Assembly (NCBI RefSeq): GCF_016461715.1
Contig: NZ_JAEMUI010000006.1
Span: forward strand, 1-64,000
Length of the DNA stretch: 64,000 nt
From: Marinomonas spartinae
GTDB taxonomy: Bacteria; Pseudomonadota; Gammaproteobacteria; Pseudomonadales; Marinomonadaceae
Reading direction: 5' to 3'
The translations under genes and the position numbers were made by a program. The notes beneath the pieces were generated by a model. The model was not told where the DNA came from. It saw only the letters and a list, made by a program, of their open reading frames with translations, and did not search any database. The stretch's first letter is position 1, and each line of letters opens with the position of its first letter. Below are positions 18,153 to 30,623 of the stretch, piece by piece.

Positions 18153-20162
18153 CTATAAATTATTGGCTAATTTAAGGCGTTCAATCACGCTGACTTCTTT
18201 ATCTATCTCAGAGACTCGATTTGTCATCTCGGTAATGGCTTGAATGCTCTGTGTTACGTCTTTACTAGTATTGCTAGACGCATTTCCTAGTGTGACGATT
18301 TGTTCCGTTAGGGTTTGTGCACTCTGGCTCATACGAGCCATAAACTCTTCCATAACTTCTACCGTTTGGCCTATGGTTGTGGTTGATTCTGTTACCGAGG
18401 CAATGGTATCACCTGTTTGATCTAAGCTTTTTTGAGTATTCTGTGATAATTGTCGCACTTCGTCTGCGACTACGGCAAAGCCCCGGCCAGCTTCGCCAGC
18501 TCGTGCTGCTTCAATCGCAGCGTTAAGCGCAAGTAAGTTAGTTTGCTCTGCAATACCCGAGATGACTTTGAGGATGGCTAGCACTTGGTCTGAGCTTTCT
18601 TTTAATCGTTGCACATCCTGTGTTAATACGCTTAACTTTTCTTCTTGGGTATCGACGTCTTCTTTCAGGTTTTGGAAAGCGCCGCTAACATCATTGATGA
18701 TTACTTCGGTGTGCTGTGCATAATCTGTAATGGTGTGAAAGCTTGAAAGAATATTATCCAGTAAGGGGCGATATTCCGACAAGCACTCAATAAGATGGGT
18801 TTGTAACCGATTAATTTGCATTAAGCTATTGAGTCGAGATAAGACAAAAAACTGCTTATAGTTGCTGTAGTATATTGGGAAGTTATCTACCAACGGATCT
18901 GAGAAAGCACCGCCTTCAGGAACATGGAAAAAGAATAAAGCTGTTAGGGTTTGGTTCATATGTACGCCTAACAACTCACCAAAGGTTGAAAAGCCAGCCG
19001 CCTTAATTGTTTGAAAGGCCGTTAGCTCTTTTAACTGATTGGCGTTGTTCAAACGGCGCAGAATACAGTCATTCGCAAGCATGGCAATGGGGGCTGGTTT
19101 ACCCTGTAGGAATGCATCTAAGGCTTGTTTTGTGCTATTGGCAAAGTTTTTTGCTTCTACCAAAATGAGTTCATCACCGAAATCTAAATCACAGAAAAAA
19201 TGCAGAATCTTGTTGTCTGTATCAATACTGGCAATGGATCGGATGAATAGCTCGTTGCCAATTTCGACTGCAAAAGAGTGGCTAACCAGTTTTTGCTCTA
19301 ACTCTTTTGGAGCACAATTGAAATGTTCACAAAGGTGATCGATCACATTCACGATTTTACCCGTTTCTTTTGATATAACACTGGTGACGGTACGTTGTTG
19401 TGGGTCAGACTCTGCGATGTAAAAAGCTTTGTTTGTTTTATGAAAGTTATGAGTTTTCAGAATGCCATAGCGGATGTTTTTGGCCAGTTTAGCAAAAATG
19501 ACTACGCTGGCGTTGTGAGCGACTTTGGCGCCGTCGTAAACCGACGCCTGTTTAAAGTCTAACTTACCGCCCGCTGACCCACCAATAAAGTGACAAGGGA
19601 AACGTTCACTGTTGTAGAGTGCTTGCATAAAGAAGTTTTCGCTTGCGGATAAGCCATCAAAAAAGGTAATGGCAACGGTATCTTGATAATTGACCGGTAT
19701 TTTCAAAGAAACTTGGTTAATTTCTTTTTGGATCATGTCGATCCTTTCTTGCTTAGCGTGTGTGATTTTTCCTTGTTTCAAGTCTTCACAATGCAACGGA
19801 ATAGTTTTGATTTCGGTTGATGTCAGAATGCTTTCACTGAAACTCTGTAAAACAATGCTATCCCAAGCACCTTCAGTAGTTTGATAAAAATGCTTGTTCT
19901 GACTGTTTAGTTCGCCAGAGGTCATGACGGCGACGACCTTGCTACAAAAAGGCGTATAAGTTTGAATGGACTGGACGATTTTTTCAAAGTCCAAATTTGA
20001 CGATACAAAGGCCAAAATAAGTTGAGTATTTTCCTTTCTAAAAGATAAAGCTGACAAGGATTCAATGGATAGGTTTGATGCCCGTAACTGTAGAATTTTT
20101 ACGCCAGATTCCTTTTCTTGCAACGTATTAGCGGTGGAGAGTTTTTTTTTAAACCAAGCCAT
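18153..20162 (-). CDS. FIST-domain cytoplasmic methyl-accepting chemotaxis protein
   Basis: 669 residues without transmembrane segments. The N-terminal half is a FIST_N plus FIST_C sensory pair (about 45-395; HFIGGSAGG and [10 protein letters not shown] are characteristic). A coiled coil leads into an MCP signalling domain whose hairpin tip contains [20 protein letters not shown] near residue 550. FIST domains are thought to bind small ligands such as amino acids and feed chemoreceptor, kinase or c-di-GMP outputs. There is no C-terminal CheR-binding pentapeptide, so adaptation would depend on other receptors. It is a single gene; an inverted repeat of GCCTGAC type lies downstream, before the oxygenase. 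Confidence 0.9.
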   Translation of the reverse strand: MAWFKKKLSTANTLQEKESGVKILQLRASNLSIESLSALSFRKENTQLILAFVSSNLDFEKIVQSIQTYTPFCSKVVAVMTSGELNSQNKHFYQTTEGAWDSIVLQSFSESILTSTEIKTIPLHCEDLKQGKITHAKQERIDMIQKEINQVSLKIPVNYQDTVAITFFDGLSASENFFMQALYNSERFPCHFIGGSAGGKLDFKQASVYDGAKVAHNASVVIFAKLAKNIRYGILKTHNFHKTNKAFYIAESDPQQRTVTSVISKETGKIVNVIDHLCEHFNCAPKELEQKLVSHSFAVEIGNELFIRSIASIDTDNKILHFFCDLDFGDELILVEAKNFANSTKQALDAFLQGKPAPIAMLANDCILRRLNNANQLKELTAFQTIKAAGFSTFGELLGVHMNQTLTALFFFHVPEGGAFSDPLVDNFPIYYSNYKQFFVLSRLNSLMQINRLQTHLIECLSEYRPLLDNILSSFHTITDYAQHTEVIINDVSGAFQNLKEDVDTQEEKLSVLTQDVQRLKESSDQVLAILKVISGIAEQTNLLALNAAIEAARAGEAGRGFAVVADEVRQLSQNTQKSLDQTGDTIASVTESTTTIGQTVEVMEEFMARMSQSAQTLTEQIVTLGNASSNTSKDVTQSIQAITEMTNRVSEIDKEVSVIERLKLANNL

Positions 20163-20368
20163 AGATAAAGTGACCTCTATTGTTGTCTGTCTTGTGGATG
20201 AGCCTAACTTATCTCTTTCATCATTAAAGTGTAGTTTAGTAGAGTGATATTGACGGCACTTTATGCGAATAACATGATTCAGGTTAAAACATTGATGGGT
20301 TTCTTTCTAAGCATGAAAGAGGAACGCGATGGCAATAGGCATTTTATCAGACGTGATATTTTGAAAGG

Positions 20369-21298
20369 TTAATTTGGCATTTTTTGCTGACAAACATCCA
20401 GTACTAATGTGCGTAACCAACGATGAGCGAGATCTTTATCTAGCCGAGGGTGCCACATTTGAGATATGGTGATGGTGTCTGTTTTTACAGGGAGTTCAAA
20501 GGTATGAAAAGCGCTCATTTCATGGCCATTCAGCTTTTTGTGATTGTTTAAAAATGAGTCGGGCACTAGTCCAACTAGGTCTGAAGTCTGTATAACCGTA
20601 AGGACGGCGGGAAAGCTTGGAACAATAGCTGCTATGTTTCGTTCTAGACCTAATGCCGTCAAGGCGTTGTCCACAGGGCCTTTTGTCAGACCACGACGTG
20701 AAGCAATGACATGGCTGTAAGATACATATTGTTCAGGTGTTATGCTGTCTGTTTTGTGGAGTGGATGGTTTTTTCTGACCACACCACTAAATCTGTCTCT
20801 AAACAGGGCTTGTAAGCGTATTTCTGGCCCCATTGTGTCGTCTAGTACTCCTATTTCAAGATCCGCTTGCCCCTCTCTAAGATATTTGACGTTTTTCTCT
20901 GATTTGGAGGCAAAGCGTAAGCGAACGAGTGGTGCGGATACGGCGACTGTCGATATAAGTGATGCGGCAAACGCTTCAATAAAGCCATCATTCGCTCGAA
21001 TGGTAAAGGTTCGCTTCAATGTCGATAAATTGAGAGGGGATGAAAGGGGATTGAGTATATTACGAGCTTCGAAGACCGTATCACGGGTACGATTTCGTAT
21101 CTCTTGCGCATAAGGGGTTAATACCATATGACGTCCGGCCCTTACTAGTAATGGGTCTTTCGTAGCAACTCGAAGCCTGTTCAGGGTTCGGCTCATTGCT
21201 GAAGGGCTTAGTTTAAGCCGCCTTGCGGCACCCGCAACACTCTCTTCTGTCAGTAGGGCATCAAGTGCAACTAATAGATTTAGGTCTGGTTCAGCCAT
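20369..21298 (-). CDS. LysR-family transcriptional regulator
   Basis: 309 residues. The N-terminal winged HTH is seen in SVAGAARRLKLSPSAMSRTL (about 18-37), and a periplasmic-binding-like effector domain follows. It is transcribed away from the adjacent MFS exporter gene, the usual arrangement in which the LysR protein controls itself and its neighbour. The effector is unknown. The intergenic region carries ATTACC-N17-GGTAAT, a plausible binding site. Confidence 0.9.
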   Translation of the reverse strand: MAEPDLNLLVALDALLTEESVAGAARRLKLSPSAMSRTLNRLRVATKDPLLVRAGRHMVLTPYAQEIRNRTRDTVFEARNILNPLSSPLNLSTLKRTFTIRANDGFIEAFAASLISTVAVSAPLVRLRFASKSEKNVKYLREGQADLEIGVLDDTMGPEIRLQALFRDRFSGVVRKNHPLHKTDSITPEQYVSYSHVIASRRGLTKGPVDNALTALGLERNIAAIVPSFPAVLTVIQTSDLVGLVPDSFLNNHKKLNGHEMSAFHTFELPVKTDTITISQMWHPRLDKDLAHRWLRTLVLDVCQQKMPN

Positions 21299-21306
21299 AC
21301 AGTGTA

Positions 21307-21335
21307 ATTACCTAGTTGATAATTTGATTGGTAAT
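21307..21335. promoter_or_regulatory. Inverted repeat between lysR and the MFS gene
   Basis: ATTACC (21307-21312) and GGTAAT (21330-21335) are inverted 6-mers 17 bases apart, only 9 bases from the LysR start. Position fits an autoregulatory site. Confidence 0.35.
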
Positions 21336-21461
21336 AGATGAGGCGTTATGTGCAGTTTATAAGTATCATTAATGCGCCTTCCGCCATGTTAACAGCAAGC
21401 CTATACTTTGCGAGTTCTCTATGTCAAAGAGTCTTTATTACATAAGAGGTATCTTTATTAC

Positions 21462-22886
21462 ATGATATTATTTTCCGATGAGCCAGGTGATGATGGATTG
21501 GTAGGATCCGAACGTCGTTTAGCAATGGTGGCCACGATGACAGCAACGACCATGGCCGTCTTTGATGGCTCCATGGTGAACATTGCGTTGCCGAAAATCG
21601 CTCAAACACTGGGAGTGTCAGCGAGTCACGCAGTATGGGTGTCTAATGGTTATTTGTTAACGGCTGCCATGACGTTGGCGATATTTTCAGCACTGGCGAC
21701 ACGCATTGGTTTTCGCCTGCAGTTCACCATTGGCTTGGTGGTTTTTACCTTGGCGTCTTTAGGTTGTGCTTTGTCATCGTCGCTCGAAATGCTTATTTTA
21801 ATGCGTTTATTGCAAGGCATTGGTGGTGCCGCTACGTTGAGCATTTCACCAGCGATTTTACGTTCCGTTTTTCCTAATCGATTATTGGGGCGAATATTAG
21901 GCTTGAATGCTTTGTTGATAGGCTCTATTACGGCGGTGGCCCCCATTTTTGGTGGAACCTTGTTGTCGACTTTGGGATGGCAATGGTTATTTGCTATCAA
22001 CATTCCATTGGGTATCATGGCGGTTCTGTTTACGTTGCGGGCGGTTCCCCGTATTGACAGTATCCGTCGTGAACCGTTTGATGTGCTTGGTGGGTTGTTA
22101 TCCGCTGTGATGTTAGGGTCGTTGATTATGACGGCGAATACCTTCTCTCAACTCAGTCACGGTGCTCTTTATTCTGAAACGCTGATTATCGCGACAACCT
22201 ATGGTGTGGCAGCGATTGTGGCTGGGTGGCTATTTATTAAACGTCAGCGTGTTGCTCCCAAGCCGTTGCTGCCTCTGGAAATCTTTTTGTCTATGAGATT
22301 TTCGCTTGCGGCCTTAACGTCTTTAGCGTCTTTTATTAGTCAAGGGATCGTGTTTATTGCATTGCCATTTTTATTCCAAACCGTTTATGGATACAGTGTG
22401 TTTGATTCGGCATTGCTTTTCACGCCTTGGCCTATAGGCATTATTTTAGCCGCATCAAATGCTGGCAAACTGTCAGACCGTTATTCCGCTGCCGTCATCT
22501 CTGTTATAGGCTCCTGTTTATTTGCTTTGGGAGTCATACTGCTCGCATTATTGCCTGATCAGCCTTCTGTATGGGATATTTGTCTGCGCAGTTTGTTGTG
22601 TGGTATTGGTTTTGGTTGTTTTCAGAGTCCTAATAATCGCGAAATGCTGTCGAACGTTTCCCGAGAGAAAAGTGGCTATGCCTCCGGTGTGTTGGCGATT
22701 GTGCGAACGTTTGGGCAGTGTTTGGGAGCCGCTCTGGTTGGCGTGGTTTTATCCTTTTATGGACAATCAGGAAGTAATACTTTATCAGAAGACCAAGGTA
22801 TCCAGGTAAGTCTCTGGGTTGCTGCTGTCACAGCCGTATTGGCTATCTTCATTAGTGTCAGTCGTCAGCAGCGAGGGCAGGCATAA
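21462..22886 (+). CDS. MFS drug exporter, DHA2 (14-TM) type
   Basis: 474 residues from the ATG at 21462 (MILFSDEPGDDG), which has AGAGGT upstream; a TTG further 5' would add 18 improbable residues. About 14 hydrophobic helices, with FDGSMVNIALP in helix 1 and GIGGAATLSISPAILR in the antiporter motif C region, the EmrB/QacA style. Likely proton-coupled efflux of toxic compounds or drugs. The adjacent divergent LysR gene is the probable regulator. It ends 43 bases before holA, which converges on it, and no clear terminator is seen between them. Confidence 0.88.
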   Translation: MILFSDEPGDDGLVGSERRLAMVATMTATTMAVFDGSMVNIALPKIAQTLGVSASHAVWVSNGYLLTAAMTLAIFSALATRIGFRLQFTIGLVVFTLASLGCALSSSLEMLILMRLLQGIGGAATLSISPAILRSVFPNRLLGRILGLNALLIGSITAVAPIFGGTLLSTLGWQWLFAINIPLGIMAVLFTLRAVPRIDSIRREPFDVLGGLLSAVMLGSLIMTANTFSQLSHGALYSETLIIATTYGVAAIVAGWLFIKRQRVAPKPLLPLEIFLSMRFSLAALTSLASFISQGIVFIALPFLFQTVYGYSVFDSALLFTPWPIGIILAASNAGKLSDRYSAAVISVIGSCLFALGVILLALLPDQPSVWDICLRSLLCGIGFGCFQSPNNREMLSNVSREKSGYASGVLAIVRTFGQCLGAALVGVVLSFYGQSGSNTLSEDQGIQVSLWVAAVTAVLAIFISVSRQQRGQA

Positions 22887-22928
22887 GAAGAGAGTGGGGT
22901 GGGTCTGACTTTTTGCTATGGCATTATT

Positions 22929-23963
22929 TTAGTGGACTGGCAGATCCAGTTCTGTGGCCACGGGTTTGAAGCCACAAAACATCATCACGAGATTGCGAAA
23001 CCCAGTGTCTATGTCGGGTCCTTCTAACCCTTTGATACGTTTGTCCATCAACGCCAGATAGTTTTGTAAGTAGGGAAGAGTGATGTGGTTATGACGGCTT
23101 AGAGCACTTTCATAAAAGGGGATTCGCTTATCCCAAATTTTTTGAGACTGACAGGCTTGTCTTAGACCGGACGATTGCATGGCTTTAAAAAGCGAACTAA
23201 GTGTCTGTATTTCGCGGTTAAACAGCCAGAGAATAATGCTGGATTCTACCCCTTCTCCTACTAACTGGTTTAAGCAATGCATGGCTTCTTTGGTTTTGCC
23301 CATCAGTAATCGATCACTTAAATCGTAAATGGAATAGCGACTACTGTCAGCTACCGATTCAGCGACTTTTTCTGCATCAATTTTACTGCCTGCACCATGT
23401 AGCAGTGCCAGTTTTTCCAGTTCTTGTGAAAGAGCGAGTAAGTTACCTTCGCCGCGTTCACAAATCATGCTGGCCGCATCTCGGCTTAGTGAGAGGTCAA
23501 GAGCTTGGGCCCGTTGTTGAACCCAAGCCGGTAAGCGATTAGCATCGATTGGCCAAATTTGAACAAAGACACCTTTGCTCTCAAGCTGAGAAAACCATTT
23601 CGCTTTTTGTGAGCGAGCATCTATTTTAGGTAAGGTCAGTAAGATAACATTATCATCACTTAATGACTGGGATAATTGTGCCAGTGCCTTAGTATGCTTT
23701 TCCCCCATTTTGTCGATTTGAATATCAAACAATCGCTGATTAGAGAAAAGCGACAGACTTTGGTTTTCATTAATCACATCTTGCCAATCAAATTGAGCAT
23801 CTGCTACATAGCGTAAACGTTCGTTAATGCCATTGTTGAATACCGCTTTGCGCACACTGTCAGCGGCTTCTTGGCACAATAACACCTCGTCCCCAGAGAT
23901 AATATAAATGGGGGCGAGGTTTTTGTTGAACTGTTGTGGCAGTTGATCTGCTCTAACTTTCAT
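22929..23963 (-). CDS. holA: DNA polymerase III subunit delta (HolA)
   Basis: Clamp-loader delta subunit, 344 residues, close to the E. coli length of 343. The N-terminal MKVRADQLPQQFNKNLAPIY with YIISGDEVLL, followed by the helical regions of a delta protein, matches HolA. It opens the beta sliding clamp in the replisome. It follows lptE by 32 bases in the order leuS-lptE-holA, conserved with E. coli. nadD, next in E. coli, is missing here and replaced by the convergent MFS gene. Confidence 0.93.
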   Translation of the reverse strand: MKVRADQLPQQFNKNLAPIYIISGDEVLLCQEAADSVRKAVFNNGINERLRYVADAQFDWQDVINENQSLSLFSNQRLFDIQIDKMGEKHTKALAQLSQSLSDDNVILLTLPKIDARSQKAKWFSQLESKGVFVQIWPIDANRLPAWVQQRAQALDLSLSRDAASMICERGEGNLLALSQELEKLALLHGAGSKIDAEKVAESVADSSRYSIYDLSDRLLMGKTKEAMHCLNQLVGEGVESSIILWLFNREIQTLSSLFKAMQSSGLRQACQSQKIWDKRIPFYESALSRHNHITLPYLQNYLALMDKRIKGLEGPDIDTGFRNLVMMFCGFKPVATELDLPVH

Positions 23964-23995
23964 AGCAATCTTATTATCAATGCGCTATAAGGCCG

Positions 23996-24520
23996 CTATT
24001 TAACGGGTGCATAAGCAAGGTCAGAAACCAGCTGATTGGCAAGATCATTTGCCATCGTTTGCATTTCTGTTTGGTTATACGCCGATTTTGTGCTTTCTTC
24101 CGCATTTTGGTTCGACAGAATTTGGGTCGTACTAAAGTTGCGAGGACCATAGATGGATTTACCATCTTTTTGGCGAATAAAGTAAACACCACTTAGTTCA
24201 CGTTGTATTTGAGTCACGTCGTTTGAACTATTACGTGCAAGTACTGTATCGGATTTTTTAAGATGGTTCACTTTTAACTCAAGTACATCATCGCCCGCAT
24301 TTTTTGCGTCCACAACTTTGACGCCCGCGCGTGTTAACGCAATGCGTAATGCGGTATCAAAGTCTGGAGAACCAGAATCAGAAGTTAATACCAGTCGTTT
24401 TAAGCTTTCAGGAATGGCGACTTGTCCGCGCAAATGGAAACCACAAGCGACGACACTAAACGACAAGACAATGAGTAACAAAAAGCGGGTTGTTTTATTC
24501 AATGGTATTATCATATCCAT
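23996..24520 (-). CDS. lptE: LPS-assembly lipoprotein LptE
   Basis: A 174-residue outer-membrane lipoprotein. A short positively charged N-terminus and hydrophobic stretch end in a lipobox-like sequence SVVAC, giving a lipidated Cys near residue 26, then GFHLRG, typical of LptE. It plugs LptD and helps insert LPS into the outer leaflet. A second ATG two codons in (MIIPLN) is also possible. It is in the leuS-lptE-holA operon. Confidence 0.93.
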   Translation of the reverse strand: MDMIIPLNKTTRFLLLIVLSFSVVACGFHLRGQVAIPESLKRLVLTSDSGSPDFDTALRIALTRAGVKVVDAKNAGDDVLELKVNHLKKSDTVLARNSSNDVTQIQRELSGVYFIRQKDGKSIYGPRNFSTTQILSNQNAEESTKSAYNQTEMQTMANDLANQLVSDLAYAPVK

Positions 24521-24580
24521 GATCTCTAAAGCGATAAAAGGAAATTAGGGAGGCCGCTAAACCATCCCTAATTTGGCACG

Positions 24581-27082
<2,502 letters not shown>

Positions 27083-27203
27083 TCACAAGTGAGGAAACAT
27101 AGCTGAATCGACAGGAAACTTGTGTAGAGCCCAACAGAAACTAAGAATATTCGCTATTTTATAGAGATGAGGCTCTAATGAGAAGGCACATAGAAGAGGA
27201 GTT

Positions 27204-27641
27204 ATGAAATCAATGAAAAAAGATCCGATAAATGAGCAAAACAACACCGATCTTGTCGAAGAGGCGCGCCAAATTTTGAAAGGGGCGAAGGATTGGTTTC
27301 TAGACGACGTATCTTTAATGAAAGCCTACTGGCACGATAAAATGGGATACACCGAAGCTTGGATTGACGCCAATTGGCATTTGGTTCTAGAAGAAGGGGA
27401 AGAACTGACCAAAGAGTTAGATGCAAAAGAAGATGCCGCATTATTATGGCTGATTAACCATGCCAATAATAATCCCGTCCCTTTAGAAAAGTGTCATGTG
27501 GCTGGTCAAGAAGCTAAAGCGGGTGTTTATCACTGTATGGCATGTGGGCACGATAACATCAAAGCAGAAGACGGCACTCTGGAACCCTGTGAAGTGTGCC
27601 ATTACGGTTTGATGTCGACTCACCAAGAAAAAGACGACTAG
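27204..27641 (+). CDS. YbeL-like zinc-ribbon protein
   Basis: 145 residues, with a helical N-terminal half (about 15-75) and a C-terminal zinc ribbon: CMACGHDN and CEVCHYG supply the four cysteines. It resembles the E. coli YbeL family (DUF1451), which sits beside leuS there as well, supporting the call by synteny. Function unknown. GAGGAG stands a few bases before the first ATG, and an ATG three codons later is possible. Confidence 0.8.
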   Translation: MKSMKKDPINEQNNTDLVEEARQILKGAKDWFLDDVSLMKAYWHDKMGYTEAWIDANWHLVLEEGEELTKELDAKEDAALLWLINHANNNPVPLEKCHVAGQEAKAGVYHCMACGHDNIKAEDGTLEPCEVCHYGLMSTHQEKDD

Positions 27642-27661
27642 AGCAGGGGGCAGGCATAATG

Positions 27662-27697
27662 AAAAAAGCCACGCGATGTTAAATAACGTGGCTCTTT
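27662..27697. terminator. Bidirectional terminator
   Basis: AGCCACG (27667-27673) pairs with CGTGGCT (27687-27693). It has an A run before and CTTTT after, so it can stop transcription from the zinc-ribbon gene and, on the other strand, from lnt. Confidence 0.8.
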
Positions 27698-27709
27698 TCG
27701 TATGGCTAT

Positions 27710-29278
27710 TTATTGCTTATCCGACGGCTTAGAGCTTCGATTTATAGCGTAGGATAATACCAAGCAGAGGGTCATTAATAGTACAACGGGCCATTCCCCC
27801 CATTTGACATAGGGTGTTGATCCGCTAAAGGTTTTTACTGTTGTCGTCATGGTGGTACGCTTAAATTGCGGCGCTTCGTCGGTGATTTTTCCGTTTTCAT
27901 TTACCACCACGGTGAGCCCTGTGTTCGTCGCACGAACTAAATAGCGTCCTGTTTCTTTTGCTCTAAACTGGGCTATCTGCAAATGTTGCCATGGGCCGAT
28001 AGACGCGCCAAACCAGCCATCATTACTGATGTTGATCAAAAAGTCACTTTTGGCGGCTAGATCACGTACTTGATCTGTATAGACGATCTCATAACAAATA
28101 AACGGGGCCGCTTTCCATTTACCCACTTGTATCAGGCCTTGATGGGCTCCGCCTGGCGAAAAAGTTGACATAGGCATGCCAAAAATATCAAGCACCGGAC
28201 CGATAATGGATGAGAACGGAATGTATTCGCCAAAGGGAACGAGATGGCGTTTGTAGTAAAGACCTTTTCCGTCCCCCATTGCCCACATGGCGTTATAATA
28301 GGTGTTCTTTTCTTTATTGAAAGCTGGCACGCCTGTGACTAAGGTGGTATGTGTTTCGATCAGTAAGTCATTTAATTGCTTTAAGTGTGGTCGGATCTGT
28401 TGGTAGAGGTAAGTGATAGCGGTTTCTGGCCAAACCACTAAAGCGCTGTCTAAATGTTGCACGGTTGCCGACTCATAATAATCTAAGGATGAGCGGGCAG
28501 TTGTTGCTTGCCATTTCTCACTCTGTTTGACATTGCCTTGTACCAGTGTGGCTTTGAATTGTCCTGTTTGCTTCACCCATTGTTCAGGGAAATACTGTAG
28601 ATAAGCGGCACCAAGCCATGCCAAGAGTGCAATGGCGATCATAATGGCATGGTTGTGACGGCTTAGGATGCAGCTGGTAATAATACTGGACGTTAATACG
28701 ACAATGGCGCTGGTTAGCCAAATGCCACCAATGGGGAGTAATTCGTAGAGCCAAGATGTCTGGATCGAGTAACCTGGCAGTAACCAGGGAAAGCCCGTAA
28801 AAAATGTGCTTCGTGCATACTCGAACGCTAATAAGCTGATGGCAAAAATAAGTCCGGGCGGGATACGGGTAAATATTTTAACCAATCGCCAAGTCACCCA
28901 AGAGGATAGAGTCCAAAACAGAGTAAGGATAAGCACAAAACCAAAGGTGATAAGCGCGGAAATAATATTGCCTACTTGTCCATAGGTATCGATGCTAACA
29001 AATACCCAAGAGACACCGCAGCCAAAAAAGCCTAAACCGACAGCAGTTCCTCGCCACGCGGCGCTTTTGGCGCTATCGCTGGTTAGGACTAGCCAACAGA
29101 AAACCACAATGGTGATAAAATAGCTGGGCCAAAAATTAAACGGTGAAAAGCTTGTAACACCCAGTGCGCCAGCTAAGAAGCCTAAGCACAATGCGATGGG
29201 AGAAGGTAATTTGATAAAAAAAGGGCGTTTCCACCCCGCCTGCTTGCTTGTGGCCGATTTGGGGTGGGAGTGAGGCAT
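27710..29278 (-). CDS. lnt: Apolipoprotein N-acyltransferase (Lnt)
   Basis: An inner-membrane enzyme that adds the third acyl chain to the N-terminal cysteine of lipoproteins. 522 residues: about six to eight N-terminal helices, then a nitrilase-fold domain with VWPETAITY (catalytic Glu), the Lys region GVPAFNK, and FICYEI bearing the nucleophilic Cys; NDGWFG follows. It is 1 base from the corC stop, the last gene of miaB-ybeZ-ybeY-corC-lnt. A bidirectional terminator ends the operon. Confidence 0.95.
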   Translation of the reverse strand: MPHSHPKSATSKQAGWKRPFFIKLPSPIALCLGFLAGALGVTSFSPFNFWPSYFITIVVFCWLVLTSDSAKSAAWRGTAVGLGFFGCGVSWVFVSIDTYGQVGNIISALITFGFVLILTLFWTLSSWVTWRLVKIFTRIPPGLIFAISLLAFEYARSTFFTGFPWLLPGYSIQTSWLYELLPIGGIWLTSAIVVLTSSIITSCILSRHNHAIMIAIALLAWLGAAYLQYFPEQWVKQTGQFKATLVQGNVKQSEKWQATTARSSLDYYESATVQHLDSALVVWPETAITYLYQQIRPHLKQLNDLLIETHTTLVTGVPAFNKEKNTYYNAMWAMGDGKGLYYKRHLVPFGEYIPFSSIIGPVLDIFGMPMSTFSPGGAHQGLIQVGKWKAAPFICYEIVYTDQVRDLAAKSDFLINISNDGWFGASIGPWQHLQIAQFRAKETGRYLVRATNTGLTVVVNENGKITDEAPQFKRTTMTTTVKTFSGSTPYVKWGEWPVVLLMTLCLVLSYAINRSSKPSDKQ

Positions 29279-29279
29279 A

Positions 29280-30146
29280 CTACTCTATCGCTTCTGTATT
29301 CAATCGTGAAACTTTAATGGTTTTAACGCGTCGTCCATCGGATTTTAAGACGTAAAAGTTCATACCTCCAAAGATGATTTCTTCACCGCGCACAGGCACA
29401 TGACCAAATTGTTGTACCAAAATGCCGCCAATGGTGTCGAATTCTTCTTCGCTAAAGCTGGCTTTAAAGTATTCATTAAAATCTTCAACTGGACATAACG
29501 CAGGCACTAAGAAGACATTGTCTTCACCTGTTGTTTGAATGTCTTCATTTTCTTCTCGGTCGGTTTCATCTTCAATTTCACCAACGATTTGCTCAAGAAC
29601 ATCTTCGATGGTAACCAAGCCCGATACACTACCGTATTCATCCAAAACCAATGCCATGTGGTAGCGTTTAGTTCGGAAGTCATTGAGTAGCACATTGAGA
29701 CGCTTACTTTCTGGAATAAAGTTAGCGGGACGAAGGCAGGACAAAATATCGTCCATAACAATGTCTTCGTCTTTAAAAAGGAGTGGTAACAGGTCTTTTG
29801 CTAGCAGCACACCTAATATTTCATCTGGCTCTTCACCAACCACAGGGAAGCGTGAATGCGAGGAGTCAATGACTTTGCGAATTGAGGTTTTTGGATCATC
29901 TTCTGATTTGATCACCACCATCTGAGAGGGCGGTATCATAATATCTCTAGCCTGTACCTCAGACACTTCCAGTGCACCTTCAACAATCGTAAAGGCATCA
30001 CGATCAATAATGTCTGATTTAACCGCCGCCTCTAGCAGTTTGATGATGTCTTCTCTACTGCGGGGCTCGTCGTTAAATGCTTGTGTTAAACGCTCAAACC
30101 AAGATTTTTGTTGATCGTTGGTGTTACTCGATCGGTCTTCGCTCAT
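29280..30146 (-). CDS. corC: CorC/YbeX CBS-domain protein
   Basis: 288 residues: two CBS domains (about 70-190) followed by a CorC_HlyC transporter-associated domain. It is linked to magnesium/cobalt efflux and, as YbeX, to ribosome and rRNA homeostasis. There is no membrane segment. It sits between ybeY and lnt as in E. coli. Confidence 0.93.
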   Translation of the reverse strand: MSEDRSSNTNDQQKSWFERLTQAFNDEPRSREDIIKLLEAAVKSDIIDRDAFTIVEGALEVSEVQARDIMIPPSQMVVIKSEDDPKTSIRKVIDSSHSRFPVVGEEPDEILGVLLAKDLLPLLFKDEDIVMDDILSCLRPANFIPESKRLNVLLNDFRTKRYHMALVLDEYGSVSGLVTIEDVLEQIVGEIEDETDREENEDIQTTGEDNVFLVPALCPVEDFNEYFKASFSEEEFDTIGGILVQQFGHVPVRGEEIIFGGMNFYVLKSDGRRVKTIKVSRLNTEAIE

Positions 30147-30158
30147 GGGGTTATGAAC

Positions 30159-30623
30159 TCACTCTTTTATCAAATAGGGATCTGGAATATTAAGAGAAGC
30201 CAATAACTGAGTTTCTAAGGCTTCCATTTCTTCTGCTTCATCGTCATTTATATGATCATAGCCACGTAAATGCAATATGCCGTGTATGGTCATATGGGCC
30301 CAATGATGCAATAAGGGTTTTTCTTGTTCAATGGCTTCACGCTCAACAACTTGTGCGCAGATGACTAAATCGCCTAATAAGGGGATATCAAGTTCCATAG
30401 GCGCATCAAAAGGAAAAGACAGGACGTTGGTCGGTTTGTCTTTTCCTCGGTATTCACTATTAAGTGCTTGGCTTTCTTCTTCATCAACTAGGCGGATGGT
30501 GACTTCGTATTCATCGCCAGATAAAGGTAAGGCGGTGGTTACCCATTGCTTAAAATCATCGCTGCTGGGTAATTTCTGTGTTGCTTCGCAGGCAATTTGT
30601 AAATCTAATTCCAAATGAGCCAT
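30159..30623 (-). CDS. ybeY: Endoribonuclease YbeY
   Basis: 154 residues. Metal-binding motif [11 protein letters not shown] near residues 116-126, the zinc site of the 16S rRNA maturation endonuclease YbeY. The ybeZ stop and ybeY start share one base (TAATG), so translation is tightly coupled. Confidence 0.95.
   Translation of the reverse strand: MAHLELDLQIACEATQKLPSSDDFKQWVTTALPLSGDEYEVTIRLVDEEESQALNSEYRGKDKPTNVLSFPFDAPMELDIPLLGDLVICAQVVEREAIEQEKPLLHHWAHMTIHGILHLRGYDHINDDEAEEMEALETQLLASLNIPDPYLIKE

Noticed and set aside
20200..20240. Sigma-28 (flagellar) promoter for the FIST receptor
   Set aside because: The TAAA and GATAA elements on the minus strand have the wrong spacing.
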